A DNA stretch of 46,802 nucleotides from Bacteroidota bacterium (GCA_024278075.1 JAJRTW010000107.1:1-46802), one strand, 5' to 3'; positions 24,048 through 33,461 are shown, counted from the stretch's first letter. A program made the numbers and translations. The notes: generated by a model not told the origin, from the letters alone.

Positions 24048-24164
24048 TTATCCCTGCCTCTGCTTGAAACGGGGGTTCTTTTTGTTAATTATATAGATGC
24101 GGCCTTTGCGCCGGACTATTTTGTCGTCCGCATTTCTTTTCTTTACCGATGCCTGTACTTTCAT
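24048..24164 (-). CDS. rpmJ: Ribosomal protein L36, cysteine-free form
   Basis: The short gene encodes 38 residues: it begins [17 protein letters not shown], continues [14 protein letters not shown] and ends RFKQRQG. Classical L36 carries a CxxC...C...H zinc ribbon; here all cysteines are replaced (RNADD and INKKN at those places), so it is the zinc-independent type. It lies between infA and rpsM, the usual place. Confidence 0.95.
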   Translation of the reverse strand: MKVQASVKKRNADDKIVRRKGRIYIINKKNPRFKQRQG

Positions 24165-24258
24165 AATTCACTCGACTTATTATTTACTCGTTGTATGCTT
24201 TTTCAATCAAAATTCTAATAATACTTCTAATTCAGCTGCACTCAAATAACGGCTGCTG

Positions 24259-24477
24259 CTATTTATACCTGTATACAATTCTGCCCTTCGATAAATCATA
24301 CGGAGAAAGCTCCACTGTCACTTTATCGCCCTGGAGTATCTTGATGAAATTCATCCTCATCTTGCCGGATATGTGTGCAAGCACTTTATGCCCGTTGTCG
24401 AACCTAACAATAAACTGGGTGTTGGGAAGCGTTTCCTCAATTACTCCATCAATTCGTATTAATTCTTGTTTAGCCAT
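24259..24477 (-). CDS. infA: Translation initiation factor IF-1
   Basis: The 72-residue S1-fold protein binds the 30S A site during initiation. [33 protein letters not shown] and [20 protein letters not shown] match the family through its whole length. It lies between map and rpmJ in the usual order. Confidence 0.98.
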   Translation of the reverse strand: MAKQELIRIDGVIEETLPNTQFIVRFDNGHKVLAHISGKMRMNFIKILQGDKVTVELSPYDLSKGRIVYRYK

Positions 24478-24532
24478 TTAATTCTTGTTTTTCCTGAATT
24501 ATCATATTTTACGATTAATCTAAATATTATGA

Positions 24533-25333
24533 TTAATCTCTCAATGTCAAAATTACCGGCCTGCCATTGTCAACAATTACGGTATGTTCGAAATGGGCCG
24601 CCGGTTTCCCATCTGCCGTAATAACCGTCCAGCCGTCAGTCTCGGTTATCACTTCTTTAACCCCTGCATGAACCATAGGCTCGATGGCCAGCGCCATGCC
24701 TTTGTGAAGTTTCACGTTCGGATACTTCTGCCGGTGCAGCAGTGGCGGTACAAAATTCGGAATCGCCGGGTCCTCATGCAATTCCCTGCCGATTCCATGG
24801 CCGACCAGTTCCCTTGTTAATGAGAATCCGTTCTGCTCGCAATGCTGCTGAATCGCCCGTGATATATCAAATAACTTATTGCCCGAGATTGCTTTATCCA
24901 GTCCGAGCATCAAGGCCTCTTCGGTGATCTTCATCAGCTTTTGCTTCTCTTCGGACACGCGGCCAACGGCATAAGTAACGGCACTATCGCCAAAATATCC
25001 ATTCTTCTCGGCCCCGCAGTCAATCGAAACAATCTCACCTTCGATTAGCTTTCTACCCGACGGTATCCCATGCACCACTTGCTCGTCGATTGATATGCAA
25101 AGCGTGCCGGGGAATATCAGCTTCCCGACTTTATAGCCTTTGAAAGCCGGTTCGGCATCTTCAGACCTGATGTAGTCTTCTGCTATTTCGTCCAGCTCTA
25201 AGGTTGTTACGCCGGGTTTTATATATTTTATTAAAGAACGTAATGTTTCAGCTACAATTCTGCATGACTTCTCAATTAAATCTATTTCGGATTCCGTTTT
25301 TATATTCGGCTTTGGGAAATTGGATTTTCTCAT
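24533..25333 (-). CDS. map: Methionine aminopeptidase type I
   Basis: The 266-residue enzyme removes initiator Met from nascent proteins. Metal ligands are visible: Asp in SIDCGAEKNGYFGDS, His in VGHGIGRELHEDP, and Glu in LAIEPMV and HFEHTVIV. CISIDEQVVHGIPSGR is a family hallmark. There is no N-terminal zinc-finger extension. It starts 2 nt after secY, so the two are coupled. Confidence 0.97.
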   Translation of the reverse strand: MRKSNFPKPNIKTESEIDLIEKSCRIVAETLRSLIKYIKPGVTTLELDEIAEDYIRSEDAEPAFKGYKVGKLIFPGTLCISIDEQVVHGIPSGRKLIEGEIVSIDCGAEKNGYFGDSAVTYAVGRVSEEKQKLMKITEEALMLGLDKAISGNKLFDISRAIQQHCEQNGFSLTRELVGHGIGRELHEDPAIPNFVPPLLHRQKYPNVKLHKGMALAIEPMVHAGVKEVITETDGWTVITADGKPAAHFEHTVIVDNGRPVILTLRD

Positions 25334-25335
25334 AA

Positions 25336-26685
25336 TCAGAATCCTCCGGAACCGGCTCTCCCTTTTATCTTACCGCTCTTCATAAAGCCGTCATAATGCC
25401 TCATTAGCAGATGAGACTCAATTTGCTGCAAGGTGTCCAGTGCAACGCCGACAATAATCAAAAGGCTTGTTCCGCCAAAGAACGACGCAAATGACGAGGT
25501 TATGCCGAATAAATTGGTAACAAAGGTTGGCATAATAGCCACCAATGCCAAAAATATTGACCCGGGCAAAGTAATCCTTGTCAGCACCGAATCGACATAA
25601 TCCGATGTTGGCTTGCCCGGCCTAATGCCCGGAATAAATCCGCCCTGCTTCTTCATATTCGATGCTATGTCCTTTGGGTTAAACACAATCGCAGTATAGA
25701 AATAAGTAAAGAACACAATCATCGAGCCGTAAATAGCGGCGTAGAAAAATGAGTCGTAATTAAACAGCCTTGCCATACCGATAATAAATGGGCTGTTCGG
25801 GAAAAAACTTAGCACGGTGTTGGGAATAAACATCAATGCCTGTGCAAAAATAATGGGCATAACACCGGCAGTATTCACACGCAACGGAATATATTGCGTG
25901 GTTCCGCCAAAGATCTTTCGGCCAACCTGCCTCTTGGCATATTGCACCGGTATTCGCCGGGCCCCCTGAGTGACCAATATTACGGCTGCTATCACCCCTA
26001 TCAGGAAAGCAATTACTATAATTTCAACTATCCATACCCTGCCGCCGGATGCGATTAATTGATATTCACCCCAAATCGAAGATGGCAGCCTGGCTATAAT
26101 ACCAATAAATATTATTAGTGAAATGCCGTTTCCAATACCCCTTTCGGTAATCTGTTCGCCCAGCCACATCAGAAATACCGTACCGGCGGTAAGAACAAAT
26201 ATTGTGGTAAATGTAAACATGAACCCCGAATCAGGGACAACCGGCAATCCGGCTCCGGCCTGCTGCAGGCCAAGTTTCACACTAATGCCCCAGGATTGCA
26301 AAGCAGCTATCAGAACTGTTCCAACCCTTGTCAACTGATTAATTTTTCTTCTGCCTTCCTCGCCTTCCTTCTGCATTTTCTGGATTTCCGGAATAACAAC
26401 TCCGGCCAACTGGAAAATAATCGAAGAGGTAATATAAGGCATTATGCCAAGTGCGAAAATGGCAGCATTGGAAAACGCTCCGCCCACGAACATATCGAAT
26501 AAGCCGAATAGCGTATTCGAATCCGATGTGGCAATTGAAGCTTTCAATGCAATAACATCGATACCAGGCAGAGTTACGTGCGCCCCAAGGCGTACAACTA
26601 AAAGAATAATCAGAGTAAATCCAATCCGGTTCCTTAGTTCCTCTATCTTGTAAATATTCTGTAATGTTTCTGTGAATTTAGCCAT
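25336..26685 (-). CDS. secY: Preprotein translocase channel subunit SecY
   Basis: The 449-residue inner-membrane protein has about ten hydrophobic helices and forms the Sec channel with SecE and SecG. RIPVQYAKRQVG, FNPKDIASNMKKQGGFIPGIRPG (cytoplasmic loop for SecA and ribosome binding) and the plug region near GLFDMFVGG identify it. Its start overlaps the rplO stop by 8 bp. It serves the many exported proteins encoded in this window. Confidence 0.97.
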   Translation of the reverse strand: MAKFTETLQNIYKIEELRNRIGFTLIILLVVRLGAHVTLPGIDVIALKASIATSDSNTLFGLFDMFVGGAFSNAAIFALGIMPYITSSIIFQLAGVVIPEIQKMQKEGEEGRRKINQLTRVGTVLIAALQSWGISVKLGLQQAGAGLPVVPDSGFMFTFTTIFVLTAGTVFLMWLGEQITERGIGNGISLIIFIGIIARLPSSIWGEYQLIASGGRVWIVEIIVIAFLIGVIAAVILVTQGARRIPVQYAKRQVGRKIFGGTTQYIPLRVNTAGVMPIIFAQALMFIPNTVLSFFPNSPFIIGMARLFNYDSFFYAAIYGSMIVFFTYFYTAIVFNPKDIASNMKKQGGFIPGIRPGKPTSDYVDSVLTRITLPGSIFLALVAIMPTFVTNLFGITSSFASFFGGTSLLIIVGVALDTLQQIESHLLMRHYDGFMKSGKIKGRAGSGGF

Positions 26686-27142
26686 GAATAGTTACTTTAC
26701 CTCCGGCTGATTCAATCTTTTGCCTTGCTGTTTCCGAGAATTTATGTGCTTCAATTTCAATTTCAGCGGTTAGCTCGCCATTGCCAAGAATCTTCACAGG
26801 GCTTCTCAAATTCTTAATTACTTTCAATTGCAATAAGGCATCCAAATCTACTTTGCCGTCCTCTATTTTCTTCTCGTCAATTAATCTTTGGAGAGTGCTT
26901 AGATTCACAATCTGATAAACAGTTCTGAACCTGTTGTGGAATCCGAACTTAGGCACACGCCTGTTCAAAGGCATCTGGCCGCCTTCGAACGCCGCCGGAA
27001 TCCTGGCGCCGGATCGTGATTTTTGGCCATTATGCCCTCTCGTCGATGTTCCGCCATGGCCGGAGCCCTGCCCACGGCCGATCCTTTTTCTTTTTTTCTT
27101 CGCCCCTTCGGCGTATTGAAGATTACCAATATGTTTCATCAA
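26678..27142 (-). CDS. rplO: Ribosomal protein L15
   Basis: The 154-residue 50S assembly protein has the basic glycine-rich N-terminal arm (RIGRGQGSGHGGTSTRGHNG) and the FEGGQMPLNRRVPKFGF motif. Two consecutive Met codons open the frame; the second (27139) may be the real start. It overlaps secY. Confidence 0.97.
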   Translation of the reverse strand: MMKHIGNLQYAEGAKKKRKRIGRGQGSGHGGTSTRGHNGQKSRSGARIPAAFEGGQMPLNRRVPKFGFHNRFRTVYQIVNLSTLQRLIDEKKIEDGKVDLDALLQLKVIKNLRSPVKILGNGELTAEIEIEAHKFSETARQKIESAGGKVTIHG

Positions 27143-27194
27143 TCTTCTACTTTATAATATTTTTAAATTTTGTATATCAATTCGATATTCTGTT

Positions 27195-27380
27195 TCAATT
27201 CGATATTTCTTCTACTGCCACCAAATGCTTAACAACTTCGATCATACCCCTTGTCTGGGGATTATCGGGAAGCAGCCTCGAGTTATTCGGCCTGCCAAGC
27301 CCGAGGGCTTCGATTGTCAGCTTTTGCTTTTTCTTGCGCTTGATTACGCTTCTCAACTGTGTGATTTTTAACTGAGCCAT
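27195..27380 (-). CDS. rpmD: Ribosomal protein L30
   Basis: The start MAQLKITQLRSVI at 27380 gives 61 residues, the family size; an upstream codon at 27392 adds four. IEALGLGRPNNSRLLPDNPQ and RGMIEVVKHLV match L30. It lies between rpsE and rplO. Confidence 0.95.
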   Translation of the reverse strand: MAQLKITQLRSVIKRKKKQKLTIEALGLGRPNNSRLLPDNPQTRGMIEVVKHLVAVEEISN

Positions 27381-27455
27381 TGTTCCACTCAAAATGTTTT
27401 ATTGCAAATTCGCTTATTATTATATAATAAAAATATATCTAATAACTCTTATTTC

Positions 27456-27503
27456 GTCAGTTACCATTATATTGTCAGTTACCATTATATTGTCAGTTAC
27501 CAT
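27456..27503. repeat. 18-bp tandem repeat (2.7 units) in rpsE-rpmD spacer
   Basis: GTCAGTTACCATTATATT is repeated twice and followed by GTCAGTTACCAT. It lies within the spc operon but outside genes. Confidence 0.9.
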
Positions 27504-27527
27504 CTGATAATTTTAATCAAATAAAAA

Positions 27528-28031
27528 CTATCCGAAAATAACTTTCTCGACGCTAATCCCGCGCCTTATGGCAACAGATTGCGCATCTTCCAATTCCGAC
27601 AAACCGGCTATGGCGGCTTTCACCGTATTATGCGGATTCGACGAGCCGAGGCTTTTGGTCAGCACATCCTGCACGCCGGCCAGTTCGAGAATTGCCCGCA
27701 CTCCGCCGGATGCTATAACGCCCGTTCCCTCGGTGGCTGGTTTGATAAGAACCTTAGCGGCTCCGTACCGGCCCAATACGGTATGCGGTATCGTCACGCC
27801 CTGAAGGCGGATTTTAGTTATATTTTTCTTTGCCGCCTCTGTGGCTTTCGTCACCGCATCGACTACTTCGCCGGCTTTCCCGAGGCCGTAGCCAACATGG
27901 CCATTGCCGTCGCCAACGATAACAATTGCTGAGAAATTGAAACGCCGGCCGCCTTTCACAACTTTCGCGGTTCTGCCGACGTAGACTAATTTGTCATTTA
28001 ATTCGAGTTCCGAAGATTTTATTTTGCTCAA
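27528..28031 (-). CDS. rpsE: Ribosomal protein S5
   Basis: The 167-residue 30S protein is important for decoding accuracy. [35 protein letters not shown] and the [17 protein letters not shown] loop are typical. It is followed by rpmD after an unusually long spacer that contains tandem repeats. Confidence 0.98.
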   Translation of the reverse strand: MSKIKSSELELNDKLVYVGRTAKVVKGGRRFNFSAIVIVGDGNGHVGYGLGKAGEVVDAVTKATEAAKKNITKIRLQGVTIPHTVLGRYGAAKVLIKPATEGTGVIASGGVRAILELAGVQDVLTKSLGSSNPHNTVKAAIAGLSELEDAQSVAIRRGISVEKVIFG

Positions 28032-28062
28032 CTTATCTCCCTAATGCCGATAATTTACTGAA

Positions 28063-28437
28063 CTAAAACTCTAAGCCGTTCTTGCGGGCAGAATCTGCCA
28101 ATGCTTTAATCCGGCCATGAAACAGGTTGCCGTTACGATCGAACGTTACCTTTTTAATATCTGATTCAACTGCTTTTTTTGCCACTAAAGCTCCGACCAA
28201 TCTGGCCTGGTCCACTTTTGTCATTTTATCTTTAAACTGTTCGATGACTTCTTTGTCAAGCGTCGATGCCGAGCAAAGCGTTTTGCCCTCGACATCATTG
28301 ATTATTTGAGCATATATATGCTTCAAACTGCGATATACCGTAAATCTCAGCCTGTTGTCCGCATCGCCGTGTATAACTTTCCGAATGTATTGTTTCCTGC
28401 GTTTCAGGCGTTTCTTTTTTAATTCTTGTATTCTCAT
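28063..28437 (-). CDS. rplR: Ribosomal protein L18
   Basis: The 124-residue protein binds 5S rRNA with L5. KRRKQYIRKV, RFTVYRSLKHIYAQIINDV and VTFDRNGNLFHGRIKALAD, ending GLEF, identify it. It lies upstream of rpsE. Confidence 0.97.
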   Translation of the reverse strand: MRIQELKKKRLKRRKQYIRKVIHGDADNRLRFTVYRSLKHIYAQIINDVEGKTLCSASTLDKEVIEQFKDKMTKVDQARLVGALVAKKAVESDIKKVTFDRNGNLFHGRIKALADSARKNGLEF

Positions 28438-28521
28438 CTTAACAAACCAAATTTATTTTCTAATTCTTTCGCATTAAATACAACGTTTGAATATATTATC
28501 TATATTACTCATCATTCATTT

Positions 28522-28549
28522 GTATGGGCACGACATGCCGTGTCCCTAC
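28522..28549. repeat. Palindrome GGGCACGACATGCCGTGTCCC between rplF and rplR
   Basis: GTATGGGCACG pairs with CGTGTCCCTAC around CATG. Similar GTAGGGACACGGCATG-type palindromes are common dispersed repeats in several phyla. It lies inside the ribosomal operon. Confidence 0.7.
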
Positions 28550-28565
28550 GATATTCGTCACTCAA

Positions 28566-29132
28566 TTATGCAGCCGTCTTGCCGGCTTTACGCCTAATGT
28601 ACTCGCCTTCGTAACGAATGCCCTTGCCTTTATACGGCTCCGGCTTGCGAATTTTCCTTATTTTAGCGGCCACTTCGCCAACGAGCTGCTTGTCGATTCC
28701 GGATATAATTATATTGTTTGCTTTTGGTATTTCAATTTTAATCCCGTCGGGAGGAATCACAAGCACCGAATGTGAAAAACCAAGAGACAATAATAGTCTA
28801 TTGCCGCTCGAACTATTGCCGCTCGAACTATTGCCACGAATTTCGCTTTTGAAACCAACGCCCTCGATTATCAATGATTTCTTGAATCCTGCCGTCACAC
28901 CTTCAATAGCATTGGCACACAAAGAGCGGCAAAGGCCGTGCAAAGCAGCAGTTTTGCGATGATCATTGCTTCTGGAAAAAACCAGAGTATTATTTTCGAT
29001 TGTGTTATCAATCCCGTCGGGAATATTTACTTTCAATTCACCGAGCGGGCCTTTCGCAGTCATTATCCGGCCGTCGAAATTCACCTGAACCTTATCCGGT
29101 ATGACTATTGGCTTTAAACCTATTCTGGACAC
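28566..29132 (-). CDS. rplF: Ribosomal protein L6 with duplicated loop
   Basis: The 188-residue protein lies near the factor-binding site of the 50S subunit. MSRIGLKPIVIPDKVQV and the C-terminal EPYKGKGIRYEGEYIRRKAGK are canonical. In the loop after KSEIRGN the sequence SSGN is repeated (SSGNSSSGN) owing to a 15-bp duplication at 28798-28827, making the protein slightly longer than the usual about 180. Confidence 0.97.
   Translation of the reverse strand: MSRIGLKPIVIPDKVQVNFDGRIMTAKGPLGELKVNIPDGIDNTIENNTLVFSRSNDHRKTAALHGLCRSLCANAIEGVTAGFKKSLIIEGVGFKSEIRGNSSSGNSSSGNRLLLSLGFSHSVLVIPPDGIKIEIPKANNIIISGIDKQLVGEVAAKIRKIRKPEPYKGKGIRYEGEYIRRKAGKTAA
28798..28827 (-). repeat. 15-bp in-frame duplication in rplF
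   Basis: CTATTGCCGCTCGAA occurs twice in tandem, followed by a third partial unit (CTATTGCC). On the coding strand it adds Ser/Gly/Asn residues in a surface loop of L6. Confidence 0.93.
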
Positions 29133-29220
29133 CTTTAAGCTCCTTAATCTTTATTATTTCCTCAATGAAAAATTATCGCTATGTATAATTATCGTAATGA
29201 AAATTTACTACAACTAATAA

Positions 29221-29616
29221 TTACCATACCGAACAAAGCACCTCGCCGCCAACGTTTAGCTTGCGGGCCATTTTATCAGATACGACACCCTTGGATGTCG
29301 ATATTATTGCAATGCCCAATCCATTTTTAATCCTGGGCAAATCATCGACGGATGCATAAACCCTTCTGCCGGGTTTGCTAATCCGCTTTAATTCCAAAAT
29401 GGCCGGCTTCCGTTTATAATAGCGAAGCGAAACATTTATCGTATCCTGAACTTTATCTTCAACTATTTTATAGTCAGTGATATAACCCTGGTCCTTTAAT
29501 ATTTCTGCTATAGCAAGTTTTATTTTGGAATTGGGCGCATCTACTGTTTTATGCCCGGCGGTGCCGGCATTGCGGATACGAGTTAAAAAATCTGATATTG
29601 AATCTGTAACAGGCAT
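29221..29616 (-). CDS. rpsH: Ribosomal protein S8
   Basis: The 131-residue 30S platform protein binds 16S helix 21. [18 protein letters not shown] and [31 protein letters not shown] match the family over its whole length. In many bacteria S8 binds its own operon mRNA; no such site is evident here. Confidence 0.98.
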   Translation of the reverse strand: MPVTDSISDFLTRIRNAGTAGHKTVDAPNSKIKLAIAEILKDQGYITDYKIVEDKVQDTINVSLRYYKRKPAILELKRISKPGRRVYASVDDLPRIKNGLGIAIISTSKGVVSDKMARKLNVGGEVLCSVW

Positions 29617-29637
29617 ATTTATCTACCAATTAATTTA

Positions 29638-29907
29638 TTACCAACTTGCTTTACGAATTCCCGGTATTTTACCTTCTAATGCTAACTTACGGAACATATT
29701 TCTGCACAGTCCGTACTTGCGATATACACTTCTGCCCCTGCCCGTCATCGAGCATCTGTTGCGAACCCTGGTGGGAGCGCTGTTGCGGGGAAGTTTTTGC
29801 AATCCTTCATAATCGCCGGCAGCTTTCAATTCCTTTCTTCTCGCTGCGTATTTCTCTACAAGCCTCTGCCTCTTTTCGTTTCGAGCTATAATACTTTTTT
29901 TTGACAT
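29638..29907 (-). CDS. rpsN: Ribosomal protein S14, zinc-free type
   Basis: The 89-residue S14 is the longer form that lacks the CxxC...CxxC zinc ribbon; only isolated cysteines occur ([20 protein letters not shown]). The end, [15 protein letters not shown], is canonical. Together with the cysteine-free L36 it suggests ribosomes suited to low zinc. Confidence 0.97.
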   Translation of the reverse strand: MSKKSIIARNEKRQRLVEKYAARRKELKAAGDYEGLQKLPRNSAPTRVRNRCSMTGRGRSVYRKYGLCRNMFRKLALEGKIPGIRKASW

Positions 29908-29915
29908 AATCTCTC

Positions 29916-30566
29916 TTAAACACTTTTACGAAATGGAAATCCAAATTCTGATAGCAAGGCAAATGACTCTTCGTCGGAATTAGATTCCATAACGAATGTA
30001 ACGTCCAATCCCGTTATCTTATTCACCTTGTCAACGTCAATTTCAGGAAAAATAATTTGTTCTTTAATCCCCAGGGAATAGTTCCCATGGCCATCGAAAC
30101 TTTTGTCGGGGAATCCCCTAAAGTCGCGTATGCGCGGTGCTGCTATATTGATGAACCTGTCGAGGAATTCATACATCCTTTCGCGCCGCAGCGTAACCAT
30201 CGTGCCAATCGGCATACCCTGGCGAAGTTTAAAATTCGATATAGCTTTCTTGGCTATTCGCACCACCGGCCTTTGCCCTGCTATCAATTCTAACTCATTA
30301 ATTGCATTGCCAAGAAGTTTTTTGTCCTGCGTTGCAAGTCCAACTCCCATGTTAAGGCATATTTTTGTTAATTTTGGCACCTGCATCACAGATTTGTAAT
30401 TATATTTTTTCATCAATGCAGGAACTACTTGCTCGGAGTAAAATGCCTTCAGCCGAGGCGGCGGCGGCGGAGTCTTGCTCTTCGAATCCTCCAGCCTTTT
30501 GCCCACGGGAATATACTCGCTCTTTTTGGGAACGCCAAATGCCTTTGATTGTTTTTGTTTTGCCAT
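29916..30566 (-). CDS. rplE: Ribosomal protein L5 with N-terminal extension
   Basis: The L5 core starts around [19 protein letters not shown] (about residue 40) and ends with the [13 protein letters not shown] helix; it binds 5S rRNA and bridges to S13. About 38 extra residues precede it, including [10 protein letters not shown]. The five-proline run should stall ribosomes without EF-P. The total of 216 is longer than the usual about 180. Confidence 0.96.
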   Translation of the reverse strand: MAKQKQSKAFGVPKKSEYIPVGKRLEDSKSKTPPPPPRLKAFYSEQVVPALMKKYNYKSVMQVPKLTKICLNMGVGLATQDKKLLGNAINELELIAGQRPVVRIAKKAISNFKLRQGMPIGTMVTLRRERMYEFLDRFINIAAPRIRDFRGFPDKSFDGHGNYSLGIKEQIIFPEIDVDKVNKITGLDVTFVMESNSDEESFALLSEFGFPFRKSV

Positions 30567-30608
30567 GTCTTTATTATTTTACACTTCTTTTATATTTTAC
30601 ACTTAAAA

Positions 30609-30929
30609 CTATAAATCATTTTCATTTGTACGGGCAAATCTTACCGCAACGGTTTTGCCTTCTTTTTCCTCGCGCCTAATGCCAATTCGCGTAGGCTCTT
30701 TGTCCGAATCGAGTATCATCACATTGGAGTAATGAACCGGAAGTTCCTTTTCAATAATCCCGCCTTTTTGATTTTGCTGGCTGGGTTTGGTATGGCGTTT
30801 CCTTATGTTGACGCCTTCGATCAATATCTGCATTTTAGAGGGATATACTTCAAGGACTCTTCCGGTGTCGCCTCTATGGTTTCCGGAAATAACCTGAACT
30901 ACATCGCCTTTACTAATCTTTAATTTCAT
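30609..30929 (-). CDS. rplX: Ribosomal protein L24
   Basis: The 106-residue KOW-fold assembly initiator has GDVVQVISGNHRGDTGRVLEV (KOW motif), GVNIRKRHTKPSQQNQKGGI and the final EKEGKTVAVRFARTNENDL. It lies between rplN and rplE. Confidence 0.97.
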   Translation of the reverse strand: MKLKISKGDVVQVISGNHRGDTGRVLEVYPSKMQILIEGVNIRKRHTKPSQQNQKGGIIEKELPVHYSNVMILDSDKEPTRIGIRREEKEGKTVAVRFARTNENDL

Positions 30930-30958
30930 TTTATTATATCCAATATTATCGTCTACTA

Positions 30959-31327
30959 TTATATTACTTCAGGAGCCAGGGAGATAATTTTCATATATTG
31001 TTTCTCTCGCAGTTCCCTGGCAACAGGGCCGAAAATCCTTGTTCCGCGAGGTTCGCCTTTCAGGTCTAAAATAACCGCCGCATTGTCATCGAATCGAATG
31101 AAAGACCCATCGCGCCGCTGAATTTCTTTCTTCGTCCGGACGATAACCGCCCTGCATACTTCGCCTTTCTTCACATTGGAGTTTGGTATAGCTGCTTTAA
31201 CAGTAACCACTACCAGGTCGCCAATGCCGGCATATTTCTTGCCATGCCCGCCGAGAACTCGAATTATCCTCACTCTGCGAGCGCCCGAATTATCGGCTAC
31301 TACTAAATTTGTTTCTTCTTGAACCAT
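30959..31327 (-). CDS. rplN: Ribosomal protein L14
   Basis: The 122-residue protein lies at the subunit interface. [23 protein letters not shown]-like [17 protein letters not shown], and [20 protein letters not shown] are diagnostic. Its upstream neighbour rpsQ is separated by a 183-bp spacer that is almost entirely an inserted repeat element. Confidence 0.98.
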   Translation of the reverse strand: MVQEETNLVVADNSGARRVRIIRVLGGHGKKYAGIGDLVVVTVKAAIPNSNVKKGEVCRAVIVRTKKEIQRRDGSFIRFDDNAAVILDLKGEPRGTRIFGPVARELREKQYMKIISLAPEVI

Positions 31328-31338
31328 GATTTACCTTA

Positions 31339-31508
31339 TTAACACGCATTATTCGTAAAATAATCAAAATCCTTAATAAGCAAACAATATTAGAAATTAT
31401 CGGATTTTCAGTAATGAGCCAAAATAATTACTGCGATGTTTGCCTAACTTCTATATTCCCAAATAGATACAAAATCTTTGATGAAAAGGCCCGAAATGCC
31501 CGGGTTAA
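31339..31508. mobile_element. TTAA-bounded 170-bp element in the rpsQ-rplN spacer
   Basis: It begins TTAACACGCATTATTCGTAAAA and ends GCCCGGGTTAA. It aligns with 44781-44951 along its whole length (CGCATTATTC, GTAATGAGCCAAA/GTAATAAGCCAAA, TATATTCCC, AGATAC, GGGTTAA). Both copies have TTAA at each end. There is no coding sequence. It fills the gap between two co-transcribed ribosomal genes, leaving 11 bp to the rplN start and 2 bp to the rpsQ stop. Confidence 0.85.
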
Positions 31509-31510
31509 TC

Positions 31511-32101
31511 TTACTTGGCACGCTCTAATATATCTAATAATTCCCAGCGTTTTCTGGCGCTTAAAGGGCGGCATTCTTTTATCCTTACACTATCGCCGGT
31601 ATTGCATTCATTGTTCTCATCGTGAGCCATGAATTTTTTCGATTGATTGTAATATTTCTTATATAACGGATGTGCTACTTTGCGAACGACATTGACTATT
31701 ATAGTCTTATCCGGCTTATTTGAGATTACTCTGCCCTGAAGTATCTTTTTAATCGGCTTCTTTTTTACGACTTTTTCTTCAGTTGCGGCGATATCAACAG
31801 GCGATTCTTCCAAAGAAAACTCTACGATTATTTCCGCCGCCGCCTCTTCTTCGGCCAATTCTTTGGTCTGATCGGAGCCAGTCGTATCTTCCGCAGGTTC
31901 TTCTTCGGCTGTCTCTTCGGCTGTTTCCTCCGCCACTGCATCTTCCGCCGGTTCTTCTTTTGCTATCTCTTCGGCTGCTTCCACCGCCGTTTCTTCTATT
32001 GCAGTCTCTTCGGCTGCTTCTCCGGCCTGTTCGGAAGCAGTATTGCCTTCAGCCGTATTTTCTTCCTTTTCAGGATTGATTGTTTTTTTGTTATCTTCCA
32101 T
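31511..32101 (-). CDS. rpsQ: Ribosomal protein S17 with acidic N-terminal extension
   Basis: The last about 80 residues are a standard S17 ([48 protein letters not shown]), a primary 16S-binding protein. About 115 residues precede it, almost all Glu, Ala, Thr and Asp ([20 protein letters not shown]). The start [12 protein letters not shown] at 32101 follows the rpmC stop by 1 nt; ATGs at 32113 and 32137 would overlap rpmC. A similar tail is on L17 at the other end of the molecule. The region is open in the S17 frame throughout, so a fusion rather than a frameshift. Confidence 0.93.
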   Translation of the reverse strand: MEDNKKTINPEKEENTAEGNTASEQAGEAAEETAIEETAVEAAEEIAKEEPAEDAVAEETAEETAEEEPAEDTTGSDQTKELAEEEAAAEIIVEFSLEESPVDIAATEEKVVKKKPIKKILQGRVISNKPDKTIIVNVVRKVAHPLYKKYYNQSKKFMAHDENNECNTGDSVRIKECRPLSARKRWELLDILERAK

Positions 32102-32102
32102 T

Positions 32103-32318
32103 TTACTTTCCATTTTCCTGCGAACTTTGGCGTTCATTAATTAAAGTTTTAATTCGGGCAATATCTCTCTTCAAAATTGACAGATAAGAAGTATCATGCA
32201 ATTGCTTCAAAGCATGCTGGAAATTCTGTTTTGCCAAAGTCTCGATAGACTCGGCACTCAGCATTTCAAGCTCTTTAGTTGTCAATTCTCTTAAATCATT
32301 TGCTTTGCGAGGCTTCAT
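32103..32318 (-). CDS. rpmC: Ribosomal protein L29
   Basis: The 71-residue protein lies near the tunnel exit. [47 protein letters not shown] follow the family pattern, though the central part is divergent. It ends 1 nt before the most likely rpsQ start. Confidence 0.93.
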   Translation of the reverse strand: MKPRKANDLRELTTKELEMLSAESIETLAKQNFQHALKQLHDTSYLSILKRDIARIKTLINERQSSQENGK

Positions 32319-32333
32319 ATTATTGTGTTAAAT

Positions 32334-32753
32334 TTATTGTGTTAAATCAATACGTGAAACAAACTTAGTTTTAATTGGGAGTTTATGCGAGGCAAGCCGC
32401 ATAGCTTCTCTGGCTCTTTCGATGTCAACTCCGTCCACCTCGAACATAATTCTGCCCGGCCTGACCACTGCAACCCAGCCTTCGGGATTGCCCTTGCCGC
32501 TGCCCATGCGGGTTTCGGCCGCTTTCTTAGTAAATGGCTTATCTGGAAATATTCTTATCCACACCTTTCCATCACGTTTCAGATAACGGTTAATCGCGAT
32601 ACGTGCCGATTCTATCTGGCGATTTGTAATCCAATGCGGTTCCATGGCTTTCAACCCATAAGCACCGAATGTCACCAGCGATCCACGGTATGCCTTTCCC
32701 TTCATTCTCCCGCGATGTGTCTTGCGCCTCTTTACTCTTTTTGGACTTAACAT
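32334..32753 (-). CDS. rplP: Ribosomal protein L16
   Basis: The 139-residue protein organises tRNA sites of the 50S subunit. [40 protein letters not shown] and [19 protein letters not shown] are diagnostic. It lies upstream of rpmC. Confidence 0.98.
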   Translation of the reverse strand: MLSPKRVKRRKTHRGRMKGKAYRGSLVTFGAYGLKAMEPHWITNRQIESARIAINRYLKRDGKVWIRIFPDKPFTKKAAETRMGSGKGNPEGWVAVVRPGRIMFEVDGVDIERAREAMRLASHKLPIKTKFVSRIDLTQ

Positions 32754-32776
32754 TTTCTATAACCGATTGATATTTA

Positions 32777-32824
32777 ACTTCTTCACTTCTTCACTTCTTC
32801 ACTTCTTCACTTCTTCACTTCTTC
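32777..32824. repeat. 8-bp tandem repeat ACTTCTTC (6 units) at the rpsC stop
   Basis: Six perfect units fill the spacer between rplP and rpsC and touch the rpsC stop codon (32823-32825). Copy-number changes here would not alter proteins but would change intergenic spacing. Confidence 0.93.
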
Positions 32825-33461
32825 ATACTTTTTGCTTGCCGATAATCTCGCCCTTGCAGATCCAGACCTTCACGCCAATAGCTCCGTATACAGTCCGTGC
32901 CGTTGCGGTTCCGTAATCAATGTCGGCCCTTAAAGTATGAAGTGGCACCCGGCCTTCCTTGTACTGCTCCGACCTTGCCATTTCGGCACCGCCAAGGCGC
33001 CCGGCACACATCACCCTGATGCCAACGGCTCCCATCCTGATGGCTGCCGATACTGCCTGCTTCATAGCACGGCGGAAAGAAATTCTGCCCTCAAGCTGCT
33101 GAGCTATATTGTCCGCAACAAGCAGAGCATCCAATTCGGGGCGTTTCACCTCGCTGATTAGTATCTTGACATCCTTGCCGGTAACCTTTTTCAACTCTTC
33201 TTCCAGTTGAGTAATATCGCGTCCGGAGCGGCCTATGATAACACCCGGGCGTGAAGTATGGATAGTAATCCTCAGCCTTTTGGCGGTTCTTTCAATAATT
33301 ATTCTCGATATGCCGGCTTTTTTCTTTCGGCTCGATATATATTTTCTAACCTTAATATCTTCCGATAACTTGGTTGCCAGGTTGGTTTCATCGAACCAAT
33401 TAGCATCCCAGCCCCTGATGATTCCAAGCCTTAGCCCTATCGGATTAGTTTTTTGTCCCAA
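32823..33461 (-). CDS. rpsC: Ribosomal protein S3
   Basis: The 212-residue mRNA-entry protein starts [20 protein letters not shown]. It has a KH domain ([18 protein letters not shown]) and the C-terminal domain ([30 protein letters not shown]). Confidence 0.98.
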   Translation of the reverse strand: MGQKTNPIGLRLGIIRGWDANWFDETNLATKLSEDIKVRKYISSRKKKAGISRIIIERTAKRLRITIHTSRPGVIIGRSGRDITQLEEELKKVTGKDVKILISEVKRPELDALLVADNIAQQLEGRISFRRAMKQAVSAAIRMGAVGIRVMCAGRLGGAEMARSEQYKEGRVPLHTLRADIDYGTATARTVYGAIGVKVWICKGEIIGKQKV

